Shown here: piece after piece, positions 45,897 through 57,762 of the stretch
Position numbering within the stretch: the first letter of the stretch is position 1
Layout: each line of letters starts with the position of its first letter
Assembly: GCA_024699855.1 (NCBI GenBank)
Contig: JAMPIQ010000002.1
Location: 3,286,001-3,350,000, forward strand
Direction of reading: 5' to 3'
Source of the DNA: Aphelenchoides besseyi
Taxonomy: Eukaryota; Nematoda; Chromadorea; Rhabditida; Aphelenchoididae
DNA: 64,000 nucleotides
Position numbers and translations under genes: made by a program
Notes under the pieces: model-generated
What the model was told of the DNA's origin: nothing
The model's input: the letters and a program-made list of their open reading frames with translations, nothing else
Database searches by the model: none

Positions 45897-46151
45897 TTTG
45901 ATTGGTGATCTTCGATAGTGACCGGCTGCTAGCCGAATGTACCGTGCAAAGAGATTAAGTTGTTTTCGACAGTCGACTATTCAACTAATCGGTATTTAAA
46001 TACCGGCTGTTGATTGTCCGAGTTGGTAGCTCGAAACACTCGTACAACAATTCGAATACTGAAAATCGAGTATTGTTCTTAAGTAATTGCTTACCGTTTT
46101 AAGTTGTCATAATATTGTCTCAGTCAAAAACTGCAATGTCCGATTTAAAAT

Positions 46152-46634
46152 ATGAAAAAGTTCCGTAAATTTGACAACCGTCGGCACCCAACGATTTCTT
46201 CCAGGCGTTTGACGATCAAAGTCTGGAGTCGATCGTTGGAATACGATGGGAAGGGAAAGAAGGCGACCGTCCGCTTGACCGGAATCACTAGCAACGATCA
46301 GCAAATGGAAATGTTGTTCTTCGACACGTTCGCCGATTACGCATTGGATTCGTTCGAACCGAACAAGCTGGTGGTTTATGCGTTTTCAATCGTTTGCTAT
46401 TTGTGCCTTAGGTCTATACATTCTTTAACGTTAGTCGTTTGCGGAATGACGCCACCGTCTTCTTCTACAACGCATCCTCTTCGTTCATTTGCGGCGAGGT
46501 TGATCTTACTTTTGTTGTAAGTGATTACAACACAGTACTCCAATTTTTCCCAGTCTACCAAACAACCACGTGACGTCCTGCCGAACAACCCTATTGTAAA
46601 ACTTTTTAAATCAATAAATTTCCATTCTATTTAA
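46152..46634 (+). CDS. OB-fold protein, RPA70-like
   Basis: Three exons (46152-46370, 46412-46516, 46554-46634) give 134 residues. The core reads RRLTIKVWSRSLEYDGKGKK then ATVRLTGITSNDQQMEMLFF, DTFADYALDSFEPNKLVYTF, FNVSRLRNDATVFYNASSSF and GEVDLTF. This is the strand order of a single-stranded-DNA-binding OB domain of replication protein A large subunit (IKxRV..., WS, LxDxxGxIxxxxF, VYxxxxxxV). It is a single OB domain, far shorter than RPA70 (about 600 residues). Such lone RPA-like OB proteins can be host paralogues or come from mobile elements. The last exon contains AATAAA inside the frame, so the exact C-terminus is less sure. Confidence 0.5.
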
Positions 46635-46770
46635 TCGTTCTTTGAATGCATCATTTACCATATCAAACTCAAACGGAATTAATGTTTACTGGTCAGCTGC
46701 CCAGTTATTTCTGTAGACTTTGCGTTGAATACCCTGTGGAATTTGTTTACTCATGAACAACAAATGTGAG

Positions 46771-48114
46771 TTATTTGTTCCAGGACATGTTCAAATCTCG
46801 AAAGTAGATCTCCGTATCGTTCTTCTTCGACGTCAATTCATGAGGTCGTACGACGGTAATTGAGGATTTGCGCCAGAAGTGAAAGAACTGAAAACAGCGA
46901 CGAATTCGACAGCCCAGAGTTTCGTGCATTGCTACGAGCAATATACAATGAAATTGACATCCGATGTCCAGTGAGATGTTCGTTACCTAAAGTCATCTTA
47001 TTAAGCTAATAGATTAATTCAACTTACTTTTATAGCAATGAGCACGTTCAATCCGATTGGCCACTTGGAGATAACTGCGTACAAAATGTAGAAGACGGCT
47101 CCCAAACCCAAACCACCGAATAGAGCATTTGCGATGAAGTAACTCTTAACTGTAGTGCGCAGCAGATGCATATTCTCCGTGTATTGATATCTCGTGGATA
47201 ACGTGCCGATCCCTCGCTGTTTCAACAACCGTTCGTTGTAGATCGATAGGAACAATGCAGGGGCCAACGGCGGTATACTAGCAACACCATAGATTGTCCA
47301 GCCAATTATTAATGCAATCGGTCTTCGTGCTAAAACAACACAAGTTCCTGACCATATCGGATAGTTTGATGCAGGAGTAAGATGATCATAAATTAAAACA
47401 GACGTGGAAAACAAGGTAGAATGTGAGAATATTGCCACCAAGACACATCGAGCTGCAAAAGTTCCACGTTTTGATTCGTAGACATTCGCTGTGAATGTCG
47501 CAAAATATCGTTCTAGAAAGATGGCCAAAATGATTAGCTGTAGAAATCCGGTGGCAAAAGCATTCACAAATGAGAGGACCACGCACAGAAGCTGATTGTT
47601 CCACTCGCTAGCGAACGTAAACTCCAGAATTGACCGCGACAAACCTACGATTACGGTCATAATCGAATAAAAATACTGAAATCATTATAATAACTTGAAA
47701 GGCTTAATTCTCAGTTTAATGGTTCCAGAAAACGCGAAAGTCAATAGTTGGGATACATAACGTCGTAATCCGAAATCACGTTCTCCGGGTATTCGATTAA
47801 CAGCATTACACTTTTATGTACGTAGTCGACAATTGTTCCCAACTTACCAAAAAAGTTTTCAAGTTCCGATGTACTAGTCGAGTTCGATGTATTGTTCGAA
47901 CAAAATAGAAGCAACAGAGTCCACTGCATAAGATCACAAAGTAGTTGAAATAAACCAGAAACGAGTATATGGAAAGCAAGTTCATCGTTAGAATCGATTC
48001 TGAAATTTGAATATTGAAAAGAAAGTCGACTAAGCACGTTTCATAGCACAACACGGTACACATTGGAACAGTTTTTAGAGTTGATTGCTGCTCAGACAAA
48101 TTTATATCATACAA
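46771..48114 (-). CDS. Nematode 7TM chemoreceptor, Sre-like
   Basis: Three exons (47848-48114, 47028-47675, 46771-46986) give 376 residues with seven hydrophobic segments, the first being LLSIYSFLVYFNYFVILCSG. TM3 ends FLERYFATFTANVYESKRG and the loop before TM6 reads LSTRYQYTENMHLL, matching the 'LSxRYQxxEN' signature of Sre/Sra-superfamily receptors. TM6-TM7 are in the last part and in the third exon (IGCQFHCILLVAMHE), followed by a basic C-tail. Introns 1 (172 nt) and 2 (41 nt) have good splice sites. Likely a chemosensory GPCR. Confidence 0.75.
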
Positions 48115-48690
48115 AATAGACGTGATAACATCTAAGTTTTTTGCAAAGCTTTTGAGTTACATACAAATCGTTAGTACAAAACGAATTCAAAATCTGAAAT
48201 ACCAGTTGAATGCCTTGTATTAGCACTATCCTTAGACATTGGAACCCAATTATTCTTCCGCGTTAAAGCACAACAAGCCACTTAAAACTTAATGATCGTT
48301 GGCCGTTACAAATCTCTTGTTACACTTTTTGTAAACAGCGAAGTTAACGAGAGATTATGCTTTTTGTTACGACAAAAGGAAGCAGTTTATTGAAAACTGT
48401 AGTTAAAAAACGGTCAACCCATTTTTTGGATGTTAATTAGTAATTCGAACATAGAGGGCCTTAAAATGACGGAAGTGTCGAGTTTAAGAATTCAACTCCT
48501 GAATGGCGGTCTGGCATTCACTAATACATTAGGCCCGATAAACTTGATAGAAAACTCAATTTTAACTTCATAGGTAATTTAATTTGTAAATTGAATAACA
48601 AACATTCAAAGCCACCATTTTATTGAACTATTTAAAACAATCTCGATGATCAAACACGAATTTATAACTGAAGGCTGTCGATCCTGAAAT
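48115..48690. other. Gene-free stretch
   Basis: No supported feature on either strand. Confidence 0.4.
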
Positions 48691-48694
48691 GAAA

Positions 48695-49310
48695 TTAGAG
48701 GGTTATTGCTACTCCGGAATTCTCATAGTTGTACCACAGACAGCGGGTTCGTAGAATCGGTGCTGGCAACGTAAAGAACTCCTGTTTTTGCGCGTTAAGA
48801 AATAAGCATTGGTGTTCGGAAGTGACGTTTTGTTGAAACATGAAATCCGAAGGCTGAAGGCGGAATTGGTGACCGCCGATTGTGGAAACCAAATCGTCAG
48901 AAAAATCACACGGCACAGTATGTTCATTAAAATTACCACCCATTAGTTGAATAATCGATATGAAAAATGGTTCGGGAATCGAGAATGCAAAATCGGTTAA
49001 TAGAAATGTTGCTTTGGAGTCAACACTGTAAGTGTATTTGCCAACTGATATGCTAAACAAACAGCTCGAATGAATGTTGCTAACCGACTCTTCTATTTTG
49101 AAATTCCCATTGTCCGTAATTCTTAGTCAAAGGGTACGTCAGGCAACTTAGCCACTGATCAGAGCAGTGTTTAGGTTGTCGACTTCCAATCGAAACTGTG
49201 CCATTGATGATATATATGATTACTTTTATGTCAAAGTTTCAACTCACGTGGAGTTCCGATTTGAACGGTCACAAAACCAAATCGAATTCGGTTGTTGTGA
49301 AGTTTCAGTT
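48695..49310 (-). pseudogene. Aspartic protease (A1) remnant lacking the first catalytic lobe
   Basis: From the 5' side: NRIRFGFVTVQIGTPR (49245-49295), normally followed within about 10 residues by the first DTG loop, runs into a GTGAGT donor. The next coding piece is GTVSIGSRQPKHCSDQWLSC then YPLTKNYGQWEF (49090-49205), which belongs about 150 residues later in the family, at the start of the second lobe. Then VGKYTYSVDSKATFLLTDF, where the second catalytic loop should read DTG or DSG but reads DSK, PSDFMFQQNVTSEHQCLF and LPAPILRTRCLWYNYENSGV. Frames join through short introns, so transcription is possible, but no protease activity can be expected. A pseudogene, or an inactive homologue. 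Confidence 0.65.
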
Positions 49311-49525
49311 GATTTCTGCATTTTTAGTTGCAAATAGAAGACAATTGAATAACAGAAAATAAAAGCATATTATTTCAAAATGTTCTGAATCTCTTCAACA
49401 GTTCGACTTTTATTCACTTGTCGCTTCTTATCACGAAAGTTAAGCAGAAACTTTGAACTTTGTTGCTTTGTTTTATTGATCTCTCCGACGAACTTACACC
49501 TTATTTTTCAACATCATATCGTCAG

Positions 49526-51061
49526 TTACAGTTTTTCAACGGAGTTGAAAGAAGAATGTTCCTCCAATTTGCTTGTTGAATGATCAGGTGTGATCTCTAA
49601 AGCCTTTTTGTCGCTCCAAGGCCCACGCCATAGGCCGAAAACGAAGAAGACGATTGCAATCAGCAAATGGTAAACACTGTAGACCACGAACTGAAATAAT
49701 ATCTTAAACTGCGTTCACAGTTGAGCTCACTTGTCGATGTATTTCGTTGAAATAAGAAACTTTAGTAACAAAGATCGAGAGACCTGTTTGTAAAACCAAA
49801 GCCAAGAATGTGTTCAAACCAAAAACGAAGCCGCTGGCATCAACGTCAATTCCTTTGATTATCATGCATCTGAAAAAGATGTCGAGTACACGAATCAAAC
49901 ACTTATCTACTGTGTGATTGTTATTGCCAATTGATATAGGACTCGAAATGCCGAATAACCCGCGTACATAATCCAAATGTTATTGATATGACAAATCAAA
50001 AACAAAGCCCCAGCACATAAGATCTGTACAATAGCAACGACGAGATCATGAAAAAGCCAATTGAATTGAGAGTTTTGAAGCGGAAGCACAGCAACAATAC
50101 AAACAACTGGAATCAATCCTTGAACAAAGCCGTTGTACGTTTTGCTTGCTTCTTCTGCGGTTCCCCATAATGTTTGAATGTAATTGGAGGCCTAAAAGTA
50201 CTGATTACTAGCATTTAGATAATCAGCAGACCTGAAGGTATCCACACGAAACTAACGCCCAACTCGCTGACCATTTCACAATGTACGCATCCGCAGTTAA
50301 ACGACGAACATCGGCGTATAAACGACGAACACGGCAAACAACAAACTGGAGATAAGAATCCGGAAGTTCGTTTGTGTTTTGAAGTAAATTGGAATCTTCG
50401 AAATGTCTATGAGCAATCTCTCGCCACGTAACATTTGGAAGTAATAAAGCAAAGATAAGCGTCAGAGTGAGACTAATCACAGAGATATAATTGAGAATTT
50501 GATATTTTCCTGGATAGAGTAAGACGATCGGTTCAGACAGAACGTATCTTCAAAAACATTAAAATCAAGTTGTCTTCGAACTTACGAAACGCATCGACCA
50601 AACTCGAGAGCTGAACGAGTCCAGACGGTAACTCTAAAAATCAAAATCAACAGCAAACAACTGGAACATTACTTTGTGTATTGCTCGGGCTTAACTTTGA
50701 CATATGAATAAGCGAAATAAGCGACTTCCATGCTCATGGCTAATCCATACAGCGCTTGTCCGACTTGTTGAGAGAGAACCGATCGGCCGAATATCAATGT
50801 GAGCCAAACTCCAATGTAACTTAAACTCTCGAGCAACAAAACCGACTTGTAGAGAAGAATATCGGTTAGAAGTAGTGTTGGTATCAGGAATATGAGATTG
50901 GCATAAGTTGAAATCGGATACACATCGATAGACAGTTCTCTAGCAGTCAGGTTCAAACCATCATGTTGCCATTGATACAAATAAGGTTCAGTTGGTCGGA
51001 ATTCTTTCAACGCTCCGTAGGTGCACAAAATAGCCGCAACAGTTCGCCAGTTCATCTTCAA
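49526..51061 (-). CDS. SLC19 family transporter (reduced folate/thiamine carrier-like)
   Basis: The start at 51061 gives MKMNWRTVAAILCTYGALKE FRPTEPYL: 'YGxxKExRPxEPYL' is the SLC19 hallmark in TM1. It continues ISTYANLIFLIPTLLLTDIL LYK, GQALYGLAMSMEVAYFAYSY VKVKPEQY, then EPIVLLYPGKYQILNYISV and LLLPNVTW, a long Arg/Asp-rich loop, YIQTLWGTAEEASKTYNGFV, and FVFGLNTFLALVLQTGLSIF, another family signature. It ends at 49526 after VVYSVYHLLIAIVFFVFGLW and a hydrophilic tail. Exons are separated by mostly 40-60-nt introns. The number of helices fits the 12-TM fold. The substrate (folate, thiamine or another organic anion) cannot be decided from the sequence. Confidence 0.85.
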
Positions 51062-51585
51062 ATTAGAAGAACCGACAACAAAAAGTTGACACCAAAATGA
51101 AAACTTAACCGAAAATATTTGTACTCATTTTTAAGTATGGAATCAAACAAACAATTGCACTTAACGTTGTGTGCTCGTTTATTCTTTTAGCCACTATGTT
51201 CTACGTAAGCAAAAAATGGATTAGTTATCAGTAGTTTGCAGCGGGAGTGCGAATTCTTCACATGTTATTCTTCATCAACATTGATTTGTGATCAGTGATT
51301 GTCGTCGAAGCGATTGATTTCCAACGAGCTCAACGCGAAGCCAATGAACATCTAATTCATTGTTGTAGAGCAATGCAGATGTCATCAAATCAAAGCTACA
51401 TTTGTGAAACTAAAACACAAAACAGTGCCTTATTGAGGACTTTAAAAGATCGTTGAGTCTAATTCGTTTATTTTGACGTAATTAAGGGAATGAATTCGAA
51501 ATGAGCAGCTGACTACCTTGAGTCTCAAATACACTTTACGTCTTTTTTGCTTTCAATTCTTTTTTTTAACTGAAAATTAGCTAAA
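51062..51585. other. Divergent promoter region
   Basis: Lies between the SLC19 gene (-) and the Str-like receptor (+). AT-rich, no coding feature. Confidence 0.4.
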
Positions 51586-52862
51586 ATGGATAATTTCACT
51601 CTACCCTCTTTTCATCCCATACCGCCGGCCAATCAACTAAAACCAAAATGGGAAACCACACTTCCATCACATTCTTTCCTATTTGTAGTCAACTGCATTG
51701 AATGTGTTTGTTCGACAATTACTTTAATTTCATTTGGCCTACTGATGTACGTGATTATTCGATGTTCTCCAAAACAAATGGGAACTTACAAGTACTTCCT
51801 GCTTTTGAATGCCTCTCATTGTCTTGTAATTGGTAAGTGAAAGCAATCTCTGATTATAACCACAAAATCTCAGATGTGTGGATGGCACTGTTTCAACCCG
51901 AAGCTTACGCTCCACATCCAGTCATTGTAATCCGGGGTCTTGCTACCTTTATAAACAAAGACGTGGTTGTGGCAAGCGTGTTTGTTTGTGTCGCCGGAAT
52001 TAGTGGAACAGGCTATACAACTGTTTACCTGTTTGTTTTCCGATTTCTTCAGACAACAGATCATCCTTTCCAACGTTATGTATCTTTGTTTCGATGGTAC
52101 TGGTGTTTTTATTGTCTTTGGACGGCGATTGTATTAACTTGTGTGATAACGCCGTGGCTGATCAACTGCACGTTAAAAAACGATTATATCGTAGTTTGGG
52201 TTCAGTTCGATGAAGAGCTGGTGTGTCGAGTTCGCAGTGGAATTTCGATGGGATTGATATCAAATGTAAGCTCGAAAGTTTTTCAATCAGTTTACTCGTC
52301 AACAGAATAATACACGATGGCAGTCTGCGATTGGCGTCGTTTCAGTTTGCGTAGTTATCGGCTTTGGATTCGTAGTGATTTTGTTTTCATCCATTGGTGT
52401 CTATCGCTTCTTGCAAATACACATACACAGTTTGAGTACGCAAACTATGGAATTATATCGATCACTAATGAGGGCTCTTATGATTGAAGTGATTGTATCG
52501 CATTTAGCAGCGGGAATCGGCTTCTCTCTGATACTATTAGCTATGAACATGCATCTCTATCATGGTCCGGTGTTGTGCGCAATAGCTTTTCCAATTGCCT
52601 CATCTTATGGACTAATTGTGCATATTGTAATTCTCGTAAGTTCTTTGTTTAATCTCTTCAACTGACTTCTCTTCAGGTTAACATTCGACCGTACAGAGAA
52701 GGCGTTTTGTTGTTGTTCAGAAGACTTCCTCTTTGCGGTCGTTTCGTTCCACAACGAATAAACCAAATAGTTCCAGCGGTCTCAACTTCCTATTCACATT
52801 CGAATTTAGTCGAAGCCGCAAACAATCAACGGCTGAGTATCTCACCAGTACAACGGATATAG
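51586..52862 (+). CDS. Nematode 7TM chemoreceptor, Str-superfamily
   Basis: Four exons (51586-51832, 51874-52265, 52306-52635, 52677-52862) give 384 residues. TM1 SFLFVVNCIECVCSTITLIS is followed by SPKQMGTYKYFLLLNASHC, close to the 'SPKxMGxYKYLM' motif of the Str/Srj group. Further on are VVASVFVCVAGISGTGYTTV, WCFYCLWTAIVLTCVITPWL, IGVVSVCVVIGFGFVVILFS, QTMELYRSLMRALMIEVIV before TM6, IASSYGLIVHIVIL (TM7) and NIRPYREGVLLLF, the 'PYR' motif at the end of TM7. AATAAA near 52916. A likely chemosensory-neuron receptor. Confidence 0.8.
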
Positions 52863-53535
52863 TTTCTGATGCCGTTGAAATGAAATAAACGCTTTGATAC
52901 GATCATTTAATCTCTGAATAAAAATGGCAACATATCAATTAAGTAAGTTCGAAAAAAGTTCTGGGCTATTAAAGTCAACATGTAATTAGGGGCTATAGCA
53001 GAAACCAATTACCGCGTGTGCATTTCCATGAATCGACAAGCAAATGGCAACATTTGACCGAGCGAACCAACCGAGTATCTCCACTATTTTCTGACCGTTT
53101 TCCATCATGATTGGGATTTAATTTCTCTTAAAAAAAACGAGTTTCCTGCTTTTGTTACCACCAAAACGAGACATCCTATATTGCACAATTAATTTGAAAG
53201 TCTCAAAATCCTAGGAACCACTTTAAAAACACAAACACCAGTAGTAAACTTTTTAAAAGACTTTTGGGGTTAGATGAGTCGAAACAGCTGAAATTAAGTC
53301 GTACAGAAACGTTCAACATAATCAGAGAAATGTTGTGTGCTCCAGCTTTAGAAGCAAATGCTCGTGGATTGAAGCAAGTCCAAGAATTTGAGATGAGAAG
53401 CTTAAAATTTATGAAACAAAACCGAATATGCAATAAGGTGGTTATGTGTAAGGTGCATATAAACAGATGGTTTCAAATTTTAATTATTGTATTTTCAGTA
53501 CTCGCTCATCGATTGCGTTGTTTTCGCTTACTAAT
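52863..53535. other. Intergenic
   Basis: No supported gene. A plus-strand frame at 53264-53500 is open and helical in look (LEANARGLKQVQEFEMRSLK) but has no motif. Confidence 0.35.
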
Positions 53536-53539
53536 CACT

Positions 53540-54739
53540 TCATTTAGTTTGAACAATCCTGCTCAAATGGGCTTACCATCTCTACAAGCAAGGTCCTGAG
53601 TTCGTCTTGCGCTACAACTGCTCGTTCTACAATGTTGTGGATGTGCCGTTGGAGAAACGTCAACATCATGTCTTTGCTGTGATTGTTTCCGTTGGAGTAA
53701 TCTTCTTGGTTTGTCTTGAAGTGAATTAGCACGAATAATCGTCAATCGTTTAGATCTTGTATTTGTCGTGTATTTACGCGCTTATGCGTTTGTTTAAATG
53801 AAATTTCTGCTACAAAATTAGATTGCGATGTCTTTGCAAGATATTGTGACGTTATTTTGCGCAACTTTATTTCCGGCTTACATGAGCTATCACGGTCATA
53901 TCTATTATTCTAAATCGATGTTTAGTTTAATTACTGGATCTTTATAATATATGAGCTACAGAATTGCAAATTTCACTGATGATGTCGATTTTAGCATTCT
54001 GGATTGCGTATTCACAAACGTCGTTGTTGTTGGCCATCAATTGTTCGCTGTGTCTTTCAAGTAGTTATCAACATATTTTCGAAGGCAAAGAATAATATCT
54101 TCTATTGTCGTTGCCATGGCTCGTTCGTATTTATGTCCTATTGTTTGGACCATTTGCAGCTTATAACTCAATTTCGAATGGTTGGTATTACGACTCTCAT
54201 CGCGGCTACAAAAATGACGATATGGCTACTTACAGTCGTTCAATTCAGTTCTGAAATAACATTGTTTTTATTACTCTGTGCCCTATCATATACGTAGTTT
54301 TCGTCTTCAAAAACGTTGGATTTGTGAATAAAATTAATGCTCAAAGAATTTCAAAAAAAGAAATTGGAGTAAGAGCTTTGATATTTTACAATCTTATTTT
54401 GATCTTATAGTTATTCCTCCAGATATTGTCAATTTCACAATTGCAATGTCAGCTTTCGGCTATACTGTTATGCAGTAGTTCACGAAATTCGCTTCGGAAG
54501 TCATTGCGTTAACGCACATCTCGTGGGTTCTGGTTTCTGGAGCTCTACCAATTGTCCTACTCACAATGAACACTTCTGTTCGAAAGATTATCAAGCACGC
54601 TAAAAGAGATAAAACGGTCACTAGACCGCAAGGATCGCGAAAGCAAGCAACAACACGAACAGCCACTCGAACAACTCAAGTTAATACTCGCACACGAGTG
54701 AGTTCGTTGAATGAGCCTGCGGATACCATACCTGCTTAA
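53540..54739 (+). pseudogene. Srt-family 7TM chemoreceptor pseudogene
   Basis: Pieces in Srt order: WAYHLYKQGPEFVLRYNCSF then YNVVDVPLEKRQHHVFAVIV (the 'YNC' N-terminus), ILYLSCIYALMRL (TM1), MSLQDIVTLFCATLFPAYMS, LAFWIAYSQTSLLLAINCSL (TM3, with Cys where 'NR' is usual), IFEGKE, YLLLSLPWLVRIYVLLFGPF, NSISNGWYYD, FTIAMSAFGYTVMQ, FTKFASEVIALTHISWVLVS (TM7 region) and NTSVRKIIKHAKR. One frame carries a TAA after FEGKE, a TGA after SIQF and a TAG after VMQ, and at least one more stop in the TM2 region. A basic tail ends at 54739. A clear recent pseudogene. Confidence 0.7.
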
Positions 54740-55119
54740 TTGACATCACTTTTGTAATAATTAATGTTCACATAACCTGATAAGTCAACTTAATTTTTGT
54801 GCGTATTCTCGCAACAGCGCATTTGCTACTAAACATTTGATATCATGATGTGGTGAATATTAGAATCACAGAGAATTCTGATAACTGGATCCGAGATTTT
54901 GAACAGGTGAAATAAGCGTTAAGGTCACTAAACTGTTTTATTTCTTGACTTTAAATGTCAAATGGAAGTTAAAGGCGTTACTGGATCCGAGTATACAGTA
55001 GTTTTTCGGTTGCACAAGAGTGTTGAAATCGTGTTTACAAGTTAATTGCTTATTCACGAATTGAAATGGACAATTAGCGTGCTTCAGTTTCAGGGTAACC
55101 AAACATTCAATCAACGGGA
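54740..55119. other. Intergenic
   Basis: No supported coding feature. A TTTCAG acceptor at 55088-55093 is a likely spliced-leader site for the next gene. Confidence 0.35.
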
Positions 55120-55755
55120 ATGTCTCAGGCCCGAATTCTTGGGATTTCAGTTCATGTAAGTTGTTTTGTTGTTAATGTCAATTTTGTTTCCAGGATATGT
55201 CGCTCTACATTGCAATGGTCACGATCATCGTTTGCTTTTTGAATGTGTGGATAACTTCGGGGATAGTGATGGAAAGTCAACTGAGTATCATTACAGTAAG
55301 TTCAACGTTTGAAATCAAATCTAAAGATTCGTATTTAGATAGAAACAACTGAAGAATACAAAGAGTTTTTAAGGAACTCCAAAGTACCTGACTTCTCCAC
55401 GACAATCAACCTTCTTACGATTATCTTCGCCGGATTTCTGATATGTGCGAACAGTTGTAGAACATCGTTCTACTACTGGGTGTTTCTGCTTGTCGAGTTG
55501 TTTCAAATTGCTTCTTCCATGTTCACTTTGGTTGTTGTTCTCGCGATTAGCGGTCAGAACTTTGGGAAAACACGTTCAACACCAAACTCCGTTATTGTTA
55601 GCGTTTTCCTGTTGTCTTTTTATTCTATGTTTCAGTTCTATTTGTCGATTCTGATCATGAGTCGACGTCGTAAAATTGAAGGTGAAGAAACGCCCGTTAT
55701 GCCTTTTATCTTTGAAATGACATTCGGTAAAGCTCCACCCGCTTACAGCGCGTAA
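55120..55755 (+). CDS. Four-TM membrane protein, unknown family
   Basis: Three exons (55120-55155, 55194-55295, 55339-55755) give 184 residues. Four hydrophobic segments are visible: MSLYIAMVTIIVCFLNVWIT, TTINLLTIIFAGFLICA, YYWVFLLVELFQIASSMFTL VVVLAI and SVIVSVFLLSFYSMFQFYLS, followed by a basic SRRRKIEGEE turn and a tail ending PPAYSA. An acceptor 27 nt upstream supports the start, and AATAAA is at about 55774. Small four-TM proteins of this shape are common in nematodes, but I cannot name the family. The PPAY tail end could be a WW-domain ligand (PPxY). Confidence 0.65.
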
Positions 55756-55994
55756 TTGACCGCCTCTTGTGTTTGAATAAACCAACATCGAAGATTTTGG
55801 ATTTGAGACCAAAAATGCGAATGTGAGTAAATTCGATTATGAAACTGATTACTGCGGTAATCAGAAATTGAATTAACACAGAACGTAAGCAGGACATAAG
55901 AGGGTAATCTGATAATGTCGAGTGATTAACTCGATTCTTAAAATTGGTCGCGGCCGACTGGTTGAACCGCAATGTAACTTGCTATTCTCCCAAA

Positions 55995-57249
55995 ATGATC
56001 ACGAATGGAACTGAGATTTTCTGTAAGGCGAATTCTGCTTATATTCAACACCTTATACTGCGTGAGCTGCTCCTACAAATCATTTCGAGTCTCTTGTTGG
56101 CCATCTACCTACGGTTGATGTTCATTTTCCTGACAAAACCGTGTTATTCAACTAACGCTTTCTATCGTCTGATTATCATGAACGCCTGCTCGGTATATTC
56201 AAGATTGTTTCCACAAATCACTTAACTTTAGGCTCTTGGCTTATATTTGAGTTACATTTGTACTCGTATTACATTTTTCTTGGCGATTTTGGACATCGGA
56301 GTTGAAGAGTTTAAAGTCCCGTCTCAATGGAAAGCTGCGGTTGTATTTTCAGGTTAGAAACAACTTCTTTTCACTTTAAATTAAATTTTAGTTTACGCTT
56401 TTGGCATCATGAGTAATGCGGGAAGCATGTTGATGGCAGTAAACCGATTCACGGCAATGGTTTTGAGAAAACACTACGATCAAGTTTGTAATAACGGTAT
56501 TAGAAAATCAGTTTCATTTTAGTTGTGGAACAACATATTTCCATACGTTGTAATTGTCGTTGTTTTTCTTCCGTTCGTTTTATTCGCTCAGTTGTTGTCT
56601 TCAAGCGGATTCTTTGAGACCGAATGTTTTGAAGATACGCCGTTTTTGGATTATTTTACGATTGACGTGAACGTCGAAAAACATTTTTACGTAAGTTCTC
56701 AATTTAAAACCATAACATGCAATGTTTCAGTTTGATTTCACAAAAGCAGCTTTCTTGGTTGACTGCTTTTTGGTTTCCGTCAATTTCATCGCGAATTTCA
56801 CGACAATTTGTTTGTTTCGTCGCTATCAAGATTCGAGAAACAAGAACGAACGATCGAGTTCGTTGTCACTTATTCTCATGTCTTTTGGTACGAAAGCCCG
56901 GTAATCGGTTGATTAGTTGTTTTAGGCGACTTCGTGACAAACTTGTTATGGACGGCAACAGATGTAAGTGAGAAGTGGACTCTCCTGTCGTAGCCTATAA
57001 ACCGACATGAAATGTTTTAACACAATGTTTTAGCTGATTGTTTATATCTACAGTCAATACGATTTCGATAGTGATTTCATATTCAAAATTTGTGCAGCGT
57101 GTGAAATGTTACTCGGAATCTTCTTGTTGTTGCCAGGCCTATGGATAATTTTGTGCTCAAAACGAGTTCGCACGGATTTCTTCATGTTTCGAGACCAGTC
57201 GTCAACAGCAGTGACTGTGATCTGCAATTCAATTAATAAAAAGCATTGA
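55995..57249 (+). CDS. Nematode 7TM chemoreceptor, Srg-superfamily
   Basis: Seven exons (55995-56192, 56232-56352, 56392-56483, 56523-56690, 56731-56887, 56926-56963, 57034-57249) give 329 residues with consistent phases. An in-frame Met at 55944 is an alternative start. TM1 is LLLQIISSLLLAIYLRLMFI. The TM3 region AFGIMSNAGSMLMAVNRFTA then MVLRKHYDQLWNN matches the 'xxNRxTxxxxxxxxxxLW' signature of Srg/Srv/Sru receptors. Later come YVVIVVVFLPFVLFAQLLSS (TM4), FLVDCFLVSVNFIANFTTIC LF (TM5), DFVTNLLWTATDLIVYIY (TM6) and MLLGIFLLLPGLWIILCSKR V (TM7 with the 'SxxVR' end). AATAAA near 57288. A likely sensory receptor. Confidence 0.75.
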
Positions 57250-57762
57250 ATATGCAAAGAAACTTGTATTTGAATGTGTTGATCATATAATAAAGCTCTT
57301 TAAATCAAAATCTATTTTACGCTTATTCGTGTTCATGGCCAACTAGATAATCTAAAATGGGAACTTCAATTTGTCAGTCTTCTGCATACAAAAGCAATAT
57401 TTGAAAAAATAAATATCGTAAAATACAGTTGTTTTGATGGTTTTGTAAGTTGAGTTCGAAGTCTATTTGGCAAGAGTCGATTAGAATTTGTGAATAGGTG
57501 CTAGTAAAGGTGTTTCTATCGATCTTATGCTCTTGTTTGCATTTTATGCCAAATATTATTAGATATCTTGAGCAAGTGAATTCATCAACTTTGCTGCCTT
57601 GCATTTTGTTTATAGAACACGCAATAGTTGCATTGACCTTTTCATCTATTGTCATCAAACTGAACCGAAAATCATTTCTATGTTAACACAATACTTTCCA
57701 TCAAATTCACAAATTATTCAAGAAGTTTATTTACAACCGGAAACTAAGAGGCGGACAAGTGA
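57250..57762. other. Intergenic between convergent genes
   Basis: AT-rich, with the polyadenylation signals of the flanking genes. The hydrophobic frames at 57374-57686 are unsupported. Confidence 0.35.
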
